Source: Luminiphilus sp.
Lineage (GTDB): Bacteria > Pseudomonadota > Gammaproteobacteria > Pseudomonadales > Halieaceae
Length of the DNA stretch: 5,620 nt
Assembly (NCBI GenBank): GCA_029251065.1
Contig: JAQXEB010000278.1
Coordinates: 1-5,620, forward strand
Reading direction: 5' to 3'
Each line of letters begins with the position of its first letter. Position 1 is the stretch's first letter. Shown here piece by piece: positions 1 to 4,002 of the stretch. A program made the translations under genes and the position numbers. The notes beneath the pieces are model-generated. The model saw nothing but the letters and a program-made list of their open reading frames with translations, was not told the DNA's origin and did no database searches.

Positions 1-237
1 GGCAGCTTTGTTCGCGGTGTTATGCGTACCCTTGTTCGTGAGCGAGTGTCTCGATCGATTGAGAGCGAGCCTCAGTTCGTTCTTGAGCTGACCGCCGCGG
101 GTGGGCTTATTTTACTTGACGATCTCACGGGTTACTGGATCGCCATCGAAGCCTTCGGGCCCGACAACTATCGCGAGTTTCGCGCGCTCTTTGACCGCGC
201 GCACGCCTTCGATATTGCAGAACAGGAGCAGCCTTAG
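1..237 (+). CDS. puhC: PuhC, photosynthetic complex assembly protein (C-terminal part only)
   Basis: This is the last 78 codons of a gene that begins left of the window; the frame is open from base 1 and ends at TAG 235-237. The visible protein begins GSFVRGVMRTLVRER and contains a stretch with hydrophobic, Gly-rich strands followed by GYWIAIEAFGPDN and an acidic-aromatic tail. That Gly-x-Ile-x-(L/A)-x-x-FGPDN ending is the typical C-terminus of PuhC, a protein with one N-terminal membrane segment and a periplasmic domain that assists assembly of the reaction centre-LH1 complex. The N-terminal membrane anchor is not in the window. The ATG at 22 is internal to the reading frame and is not taken as the start. 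The gene directly downstream, puhE, follows after three bases and supports the call. Family recognition is from memory of conserved residues, not from a search. Confidence 0.88.
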   Translation, partial: GSFVRGVMRTLVRERVSRSIESEPQFVLELTAAGGLILLDDLTGYWIAIEAFGPDNYREFRALFDRAHAFDIAEQEQP

Positions 238-240
238 TCC

Positions 241-1029
241 ATGTTGCTGCTGGCGTTAGTCATTGCGGTTTCTTCATGGTGGTTGTTGACCGGGCTTGCT
301 TTATTGCTAGTCCATCAGCCACACGAGCGTGCGCGGATGGGCTTTATAATACTGTCAATTCTGGCGCTTCTGGCATGGTGTTTGGTGCCCCTTACTGTCA
401 ATTCGAGCGAGCCTTTGGCCGCGGCAGTGGGATTTATGTTGGGACTCCTGATATGGGGCTGGCTCGAGGTCAGTTACTTATTGGGCTACGTTAACGGACC
501 GAATCACGAGGTATGTAAAAAAAACGCCACTATGTGGGAGCGTTTCAAAGGGGGTGTTGCCACAACGATTTACCACGAAGTGTGTGTGCTGCTTTCGGTA
601 GGGCTTTTGGCAGTGATGAGTTTAGGTCAAGTGAACCCGACTGCCTTTTACACGCTCACGGTGCTTTGGCTGATGCGCTGGAGTGCAAAGCTAAACTTGT
701 TTCTCGGGGTTCGGGCGTTTAATGAGCGTTGGTTACCGGAGCACTTGCACTATCTCGTGTCGTACTTGAAGACCGACCGACTCAGTATTTTTTTACCACT
801 GTCGACCCTGATGGGATTTTACGTGACCTACTCGATCTTCGGCAGTGCGTCCGCAGGGGCTGAACTCACGCAGCAGCTATCCTTGTATTTAATCGCAACT
901 TTGATGCTGTTAGCGTCAATTGAGCATCTTTTTCTGATGTTTCCACTCAATGATGCTGCGCTTTGGTCGTGGGCCAAAGGAAACGCACCTGCGCTGCGAG
1001 CGGTGCGAGACGTCAAGGATGATGTCTAG
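241..1029 (+). CDS. puhE: PuhE, multi-pass membrane photosynthetic complex assembly protein (DUF3623)
   Basis: The 262-residue protein is very hydrophobic, with about seven membrane segments near residues 4-24, 34-52, 61-83, 113-130, 136-155, 182-203 and 213-235. Family landmarks are visible: WGWLEVSYLLGYVNGP (72-87), the YHE at 111-113, the LWLMRWSAKLNLFLGVR block (142-158), the LPEHLHYLVSYL stretch (165-176), and IEHLFLMFPLNDAALWSW near the C-terminus (227-244). These match the DUF3623/PuhE family, found only in photosynthesis gene clusters. PuhE is thought to act in assembly of the reaction centre-LH1 complex or in modulating bacteriochlorophyll supply; no catalytic role is established. 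The start ATG lies three bases after the puhC stop, and AGGAG at 224-228 is a slightly distant ribosome binding site, so translation is probably coupled to puhC. Length is normal for the family, and I see no damage. Confidence 0.9.
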   Translation: MLLLALVIAVSSWWLLTGLALLLVHQPHERARMGFIILSILALLAWCLVPLTVNSSEPLAAAVGFMLGLLIWGWLEVSYLLGYVNGPNHEVCKKNATMWERFKGGVATTIYHEVCVLLSVGLLAVMSLGQVNPTAFYTLTVLWLMRWSAKLNLFLGVRAFNERWLPEHLHYLVSYLKTDRLSIFLPLSTLMGFYVTYSIFGSASAGAELTQQLSLYLIATLMLLASIEHLFLMFPLNDAALWSWAKGNAPALRAVRDVKDDV

Positions 1030-1210
1030 CTTTCCGGTTCTGCATTATTTCACCCAACTTTGCTTGACGAGCCAGAGACCGAGGCATAATGTGAGAAAGT
1101 GGGTATGGTGTTTTAGCCTGCAACTGACTGGTGCTTCTGCAGCGCTTTTGTTTTCGGTCCTTGGCTTTCGAGCCGCCGTCGAACCCAGCCAGCGATTGAC
1201 GCGGTATTAG
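1022..1210 (+). CDS. small single-pass membrane protein of unknown function, between puhE and hemN
   Basis: I do not recognise this ORF. It fills the 199-base gap between puhE and the hemN-like gene, on the same strand. Reading from ATG 1022 gives 62 residues; an ATG at 1019 directly before it adds one Met. Both overlap the puhE stop (TAG 1027-1029), a coupling arrangement. A GTG at 1091 in the same frame has a well placed GAGG (1081-1084, six-base spacer) and would give a 39-residue protein starting VRKWVWCF. Either version keeps one membrane segment of about 23 residues, from WVWCFSLQL through ASAALLFSVLGF, preceded by basic residues (RHNVRK) that suggest an N-in orientation, and ends in a short charged tail, EPSQRLTRY. 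The stop TAG is followed at once by the G tract before hemN. It could be a small subunit or assembly factor of the photosynthetic complex, by position only, or a chance ORF. The start is undecided. Confidence 0.42.
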   Translation: MSSFPVLHYFTQLCLTSQRPRHNVRKWVWCFSLQLTGASAALLFSVLGFRAAVEPSQRLTRY

Positions 1211-1223
1211 GGGGGGGGGGGAG
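1210..1223 (+). promoter_or_regulatory. 12-G homopolymer overlapping the ribosome binding site of the hemN-like gene
   Basis: Twelve consecutive G residues run from 1210 (last base of the small ORF stop codon) to 1221, followed by AG. The 3' end of the tract, GGAG at 1220-1223, makes a good Shine-Dalgarno sequence five bases before ATG 1229. The tract lies between a stop and a start codon, so a change in its length would not shift either reading frame, but it could change RNA structure or the region around the ribosome site. Long G tracts are prone to slippage in replication and also to sequencing error, and both explanations stay open. Confidence 0.8.
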
Positions 1224-1228
1224 TAAAC

Positions 1229-2542
1229 ATGAAATGGTCAAACCAAAAGCTGCCAGGCTTAGACGATATTTTTGATCGACACGATAGTCCGCATGCGATT
1301 GTTGGTGCCGCCGTCTCGATAGTGGACGATCGCGCAAATGTTCAGCTTTCAGACGCTTTAACAAGCACGCAAGAAGACGCAACAGCGCTCTATGTGCACA
1401 TACCTTTCTGTCCGAGTCGTTGCTTGAGTTGTGATCATCTCACCATCATTGAGCACGATCACAGGGCAATCGATCGGTACCTGGATTCGCTGAGCACAGA
1501 ACTTTCTCTGATGGCTCAGTCATCAAGGGGCGCACTCTTGATAAACCGGATTCACATTGGGGGTGGTTCGCCCAATTATTTGAGCGATGGCCAAATGGCC
1601 AGGCTCATGGGTTCGATACACACCGCATTCACGGTATCGCCAGACGCTGAAATTTCAATGGAAATTAATCCGCGAAGAACGTCCCGGTATCAGTTGGAGT
1701 TACTGCACGGTCTGGGCGTTAGGAATTTACATCTTGAGGTTCGAGATGTAGACGCCAAGGTTCAAAATGAACTCGGTCGGACACAATCATTTAGTCTTCT
1801 CGAAGACGTTTACAGCATTGCCCGAGAAATGAATTTCGACAGTATCAACATGGACCTCGTATTTGGTTTGCCCGGTCAAACATCGAAAACCATTAAAGGT
1901 AGCATTGCGCTGATCGCTGAGTTGGGGCCTGACATGCTCGTGTGTCAGCAGTATACGCGCAGACCACAGCAGTTTCCGCACCAGGCAGCGATCGATGAAC
2001 GCGCGATGCCCAGTCTCGCTGAGAAGCTCGCTATTTTTAATGCGGTCGCAGTGGGACTTGAGGAAGAGGGTTATGACTGGGTTGGATTGAACGCGTTCGT
2101 TCGCCCCGGTCATAAACTGGCAACGGCGCAGCGAGAAGGCAGCTTAAGTTACAGTGCCTTCGGTTATGCAGAAACCCGTGTATCGCAAACCTTGGGCGTG
2201 GGTCTGGGTGCGGTTAGCGAGGTGGGTGATATTGTCGCGCAAAACTACATCGATATGGACGCGTGGCACATGGCACTTGATCGCGGACACTTGGCCACCC
2301 AATACATCATTGACGCCACTGACTTTGAGGTCACGCGACGATCGGTGATGCGACGGTTGATGTGCAATACCGAGGTGCCGGTTTCGATGGTGGCGCAGCC
2401 CGAGGTGCTTGGACTGTTAGAGTCTCTCGAGAATCAGGGTTACACACAGAAGCAGGGCAGCTCGGTTCATCTTACTACTCTGGGCCGCTCAGCCTTGCCG
2501 CACTTTTGGTCAGATTCCTCGCCGAGATTTCGTTGGCTCTAG
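1229..2542 (+). CDS. hemN: HemN-family radical SAM protein (oxygen-independent coproporphyrinogen III oxidase-like), divergent
   Basis: The 437-residue protein aligns by eye with E. coli HemN (457 residues) along its length. The radical SAM motif is at 55-68: YVHIPF then C61-x3-C65-x2-C68, the three cysteines that hold the 4Fe-4S cluster. GGGSP (111-115) is the SAM-binding glycine motif, SMEINP (143-148), R184 and INMDLVFGLPGQT (206-218) match further SAM-site segments, and LATAQREG (297-304) with LGVGLGAVSEVGD (322-334) match the C-terminal domain that separates HemN from general radical SAM enzymes. True HemN converts coproporphyrinogen III to protoporphyrinogen IX in the cytoplasm, feeding haem and bacteriochlorophyll synthesis. 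Some HemN hallmarks are changed: the fourth cysteine after the cluster motif is His70, the preceding Gly is Asp69, and the usual GVQD reads EVRD (170-173). It may therefore be a HemN paralogue with altered activity. The start has a strong GGAG site; the stop overlaps that of idi, which is convergent. Confidence 0.82.
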   Translation: MKWSNQKLPGLDDIFDRHDSPHAIVGAAVSIVDDRANVQLSDALTSTQEDATALYVHIPFCPSRCLSCDHLTIIEHDHRAIDRYLDSLSTELSLMAQSSRGALLINRIHIGGGSPNYLSDGQMARLMGSIHTAFTVSPDAEISMEINPRRTSRYQLELLHGLGVRNLHLEVRDVDAKVQNELGRTQSFSLLEDVYSIAREMNFDSINMDLVFGLPGQTSKTIKGSIALIAELGPDMLVCQQYTRRPQQFPHQAAIDERAMPSLAEKLAIFNAVAVGLEEEGYDWVGLNAFVRPGHKLATAQREGSLSYSAFGYAETRVSQTLGVGLGAVSEVGDIVAQNYIDMDAWHMALDRGHLATQYIIDATDFEVTRRSVMRRLMCNTEVPVSMVAQPEVLGLLESLENQGYTQKQGSSVHLTTLGRSALPHFWSDSSPRFRWL

Positions 2543-3120
2543 GCCCTTGGTGCCCTTTTAAGTTCGGCAGCATGGTCGTCTTGTAATTGCTTCCATTCCA
2601 GTGCGAACCAGGGTGTCGTGCTAATCTGGTCATTCGACAGCCATTCATTCACTTCAGTGATGGGTAACCACACTGTGTCAGCAATCTCTGTTTGATTAAA
2701 CTTAGGTTTGGGTCGTCCCTGAACATGGCCCACGAATACGGAGCATAGCTCATGCTCGCTGCCAAGGGCGGCTTCGTAGCGTGCGTGGTATTGAAACTTA
2801 TACAGATACTTTAGCGGCGCCTCAAGATTGAGTTCTTCTCGAAGCCTGCGTGTTGTGGACTGAGCTAAGGTCTCGCCCCTCCTTGGGTGACTGCAGCAGG
2901 TGTTTGACCAGTACATAGGCCAGAGTGGTTTTAGACTGCTGCGTTGTTGCAGAAGTACTTCGTCATAGTCGTTCAAAAGGAAGATGGAGAACGCCCTGTG
3001 GAGCTGGCCCTCACCCTGGTGCGCAGATGCCTTTTCTTCGTAACCAATAACGACGTCATTGGTGTCGACGAGCATTAAAGGCTCGTTATCAAACGACACG
3101 ATGTTGGAGTCGGTGGTCAT
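2539..3120 (-). CDS. idi: isopentenyl-diphosphate delta-isomerase, type I (Nudix fold)
   Basis: The 193-residue protein interconverts IPP and DMAPP in the cytoplasm, supplying precursors for carotenoids and the bacteriochlorophyll side chain. By comparison with E. coli Idi (182 residues) all active-site residues are visible: metal ligands His34, His41 (QLHRAFS), His78, Glu122 and Glu124 (SEHELCSVF), and catalytic Cys76 in WSNTCCSHP. The Nudix helix is RGETLAQSTTRRLREELNL (81-99). The gene is the last in the leftward puf direction, about 225 bases after pufA and beyond a terminator, so it may have its own promoter or depend on read-through. An idi gene in a photosynthesis cluster is also known in Rhodobacter. 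The ATG at 3118-3120 lacks a clear Shine-Dalgarno sequence, but a later start at residue 16 would remove the first conserved strand, so the long form is kept. The stop is shared, as part of CTAG, with the convergent hemN-like gene. Confidence 0.93.
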   Translation of the reverse strand: MTTDSNIVSFDNEPLMLVDTNDVVIGYEEKASAHQGEGQLHRAFSIFLLNDYDEVLLQQRSSLKPLWPMYWSNTCCSHPRRGETLAQSTTRRLREELNLEAPLKYLYKFQYHARYEAALGSEHELCSVFVGHVQGRPKPKFNQTEIADTVWLPITEVNEWLSNDQISTTPWFALEWKQLQDDHAAELKRAPRA

Positions 3121-3271
3121 ACGTTCAGAATAAGGCTAGCTAATATGATGTGGTTAGAGTAAAAAGACCCACTCCTTGGGGAAGGACATATGAACTGAGC
3201 AAGTCGGGTGGAGATCGACGATCGTAGCTCTGGGGGCAGGGTGATCGCGAAGTCCCGATTTAGTTCACATT

Positions 3272-3295
3272 GCAACGTCTGGGGGCAGTCGTTGC
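3272..3295 (-). other. stem-loop in the idi leader
   Basis: GCAACG (3272-3277) pairs with CGTTGC (3290-3295). Inside it, after a T-T mismatch, CTG (3279-3281) pairs with CAG (3286-3288) around a four-base loop, giving nine pairs in all. It lies beyond the pufA terminator and about 150 bases before idi. No T run follows on the minus strand, so it does not look like a terminator. An 11-base direct repeat, TCTGGGGGCAG, occurs inside it (3278-3288) and again at 3229-3239. Function unknown. Confidence 0.5.
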
Positions 3296-3303
3296 GTGGG
3301 TCG

Positions 3304-3329
3304 GAAAAAGTGGGCCTTTTAAGGGGCCC
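3304..3329 (-). terminator. rho-independent terminator after pufA
   Basis: Read leftward, GGGCC (3329-3325) pairs with GGCCC (3316-3312) around an eight-base loop CCTTAAAA; an alternative pairing uses CCTT with AAGG and closes the loop further. The stem is followed by A-C and then a run of five T (3309-3305). It begins 17 bases after the pufA stop codon, the expected place for the end of the puf transcript. The rightward reading has no T run, so it is directional. Confidence 0.75.
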
Positions 3330-3339
3330 GATGTTATGA

Positions 3340-3359
3340 CGGCACTTATTGCCGTGCCG
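3340..3359 (-). other. stem-loop straddling the pufA stop codon
   Basis: CGGCAC and GTGCCG form a perfect six-base stem with an eight-base loop that contains the pufA stop TAA (3348-3346). It stands directly before the terminator hairpin, so the pufBA message would end in two stem-loops. Such 3' structures commonly protect mRNA from 3' exonucleases; that role here is inference. Confidence 0.5.
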
Positions 3360-3546
3360 GCGGTAACGCCTGCGCGTAGCTAGCGGGTGCAGCGTCAAAT
3401 TCAACGAGCCAGTTGTACTTTTCAGAGCTCAACAGGACGAAGTGAATCAGAACTGCTACAGAGAAAAGGAAAACTCCCTGTGCCACTAATACCCGGCGGG
3501 GGTCAAAAATCATCCAGATTCTTGACATTCCTTGTGTTGTAATCAT
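3346..3546 (-). CDS. pufA: PufA, light-harvesting complex 1 alpha subunit
   Basis: This 66-residue antenna peptide binds bacteriochlorophyll a and carotenoid in the inner ring of LH1 around the reaction centre. It has the typical amphipathic N-terminus RIWMIFDPRRVLVAQG (9-24), one membrane helix from about 19 to 41, and the bacteriochlorophyll-ligating His35 in VLIHFVLLSS. Trp46 lies 11 residues after the His, the position of the conserved Trp that hydrogen-bonds the bacteriochlorophyll acetyl group. The C-terminal tail is Ala/Pro-rich. The start at 3546 is chosen because GGAGAG (3557-3552) lies five bases before it; the Met at residue 7 would give a form closer to other alpha subunits but has an AAGGA directly against it with no spacer. 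It follows pufB by 74 bases, in the normal B-then-A order, and is followed by a stem-loop and terminator. Confidence 0.95.
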   Translation of the reverse strand: MITTQGMSRIWMIFDPRRVLVAQGVFLFSVAVLIHFVLLSSEKYNWLVEFDAAPASYAQALPPARQ

Positions 3547-3551
3547 TTCAT

Positions 3552-3557
3552 CTCTCC
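3552..3557 (-). promoter_or_regulatory. ribosome binding site of pufA
   Basis: GGAGAG read leftward, five bases before the ATG at 3546. It decides the six-residue longer start over the internal Met7. Confidence 0.7.
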
Positions 3558-3578
3558 ATTTAGAGTCACGACGATCCT

Positions 3579-3593
3579 ACTGTGCTGGACAGT
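3579..3593 (-). other. short stem-loop between pufB and pufA
   Basis: ACTGT and ACAGT form a five-base perfect stem with a five-base loop in the 74-base gap between pufB and pufA. No T run follows it, so it is not a terminator. It is weak and may be chance. Confidence 0.3.
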
Positions 3594-3620
3594 CGCAAGG
3601 TTTTTAGATGTGCCTGGTTT

Positions 3621-3773
3621 CTAAAGATTAAACCAAGGCTTGTAGGCCCATACTGCCCAGTGAGCTAGACTGGCGATTCCTACAAATACCCACATCCAGA
3701 TTTCATAAGACTTCATAAACTCTTTCGCTTCCGCGTGAGTGAGTCCTGAAGGCCCTACTGTTTCGTCATTCAT
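3621..3773 (-). CDS. pufB: PufB, light-harvesting complex 1 beta subunit
   Basis: This 50-residue gene starts MNDETVGPSGLTHAEAKEFM and ends AYKPWFNL. It is the outer-ring LH1 antenna peptide that pairs with PufA. The N-terminal GLTxxEAxEF segment, one membrane helix (about 25-44), the bacteriochlorophyll-ligating His38 in SLAHWAVWAYKPW, and Trp47 nine residues later (the acetyl hydrogen-bond donor position) all fit LH1 beta. The line-up with Rhodobacter sphaeroides PufB from memory places His38 and Trp47 at identical numbers. One departure: the second conserved His, at position 20 (18 before the ligand), is Met here. The start has an excellent GGGAGG ribosome site with a seven-base spacer. 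The gene lies 229 bases after pufC and 74 before pufA, so the antenna genes follow the reaction-centre genes, the reverse of the common B-A-L-M-C order. Confidence 0.94.
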   Translation of the reverse strand: MNDETVGPSGLTHAEAKEFMKSYEIWMWVFVGIASLAHWAVWAYKPWFNL

Positions 3774-3789
3774 GGTTTTACCTCCCATG
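3771..3789 (-). promoter_or_regulatory. pufB ribosome binding site within a start-codon hairpin
   Basis: GGGAGG (3786-3781 leftward) lies seven bases before the pufB ATG. CATGG (3789-3785) and CCATG (3775-3771) form a five-base inverted repeat, so the ATG could pair with the sequence just upstream, leaving most of the ribosome site in the nine-base loop. The ribosome site is certain in appearance; a regulatory hairpin is only possible. Confidence 0.6.
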
Positions 3790-3843
3790 TAATAGTCACG
3801 ATCTGTCGCAGCTCAGTAATAAATACCAAAATACGACGTTCTT

Positions 3844-3881
3844 CATCGGGCCTCTGATGCAGGTGCATCGGGGGTCTGATG
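3844..3881. repeat. two 16-bp tandem repeats in the pufC-pufB gap
   Basis: CATCGGGCCTCTGATG (3844-3859) and CATCGGGGGTCTGATG (3866-3881) differ at two adjacent bases and are spaced 22 bases start to start, about two helical turns. Each unit has CATC at one end and GATG at the other, so each can fold on itself. The GATG of the first and CATC of the second also pair as GATGC (3856-3860) with GCATC (3865-3869). They lie about 70-110 bases upstream of the pufB start. They could be a paired protein-binding site for a pufB promoter, or RNA stem-loops. Confidence 0.6.
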
Positions 3882-3931
3882 ATCTTCCCGGAGAAATGCC
3901 TGTGCGAGCACACAACCCCGAGTAGATAAGT

Positions 3932-3947
3932 CCACACTTAGGTGTGG
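3932..3947 (-). other. second stem-loop after pufC
   Basis: CCACAC and GTGTGG form a perfect six-base stem with a four-base loop (CTAA on the minus strand). It begins two bases after the larger pufC hairpin in the direction of transcription. No T run follows, so it is more likely an RNA stability element than a terminator. Confidence 0.55.
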
Positions 3948-3949
3948 TA

Positions 3950-3974
3950 GTGAGGGCAGAGCAGAGGCCCTCAC
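3950..3974 (-). other. strong stem-loop after pufC
   Basis: GTGAGGGC and GCCCTCAC form a perfect eight-base GC-rich stem with a nine-base loop, starting about 28 bases past the pufC stop. The following bases are not T-rich, so transcription is expected to run on into pufBA. In Rhodobacter, hairpins between antenna and reaction-centre genes slow mRNA decay and set unequal message amounts; a like role here is inference. Confidence 0.65.
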
Positions 3975-4002
3975 CTGAGTATTCATTCGCTTTCTGCCAA
4001 GC

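Noticed and set aside
517..524. Run of eight A in puhE as a possible slippage or frameshift site
   Set aside because: The puhE frame is intact across it, with family residues on both sides; no sign of recoding.
1787..2113. Leftward 108-codon ORF opposite the hemN-like gene
   Set aside because: Fully antisense to a well supported radical SAM gene, with no family features.
3117..3404. Leftward 95-codon ORF spanning the idi-pufA gap
   Set aside because: It overlaps the end of pufA in another frame, runs through the terminator, has a basic, low-complexity composition with no recognisable domain and no ribosome site.
3526..3528. Internal Met7 as the start of pufA
   Set aside because: It would give a more typical N-terminus, but the ribosome site GGAGAG is spaced for the first ATG, while the AAGGA before Met7 has no spacer. 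It cannot be fully excluded.
3121..4002. PpsR/CrtJ-type operator (TGT-N12-ACA) near the puf antenna genes
   Set aside because: I scanned the intergenic parts by eye and every TGT failed to have ACA at the right spacing.
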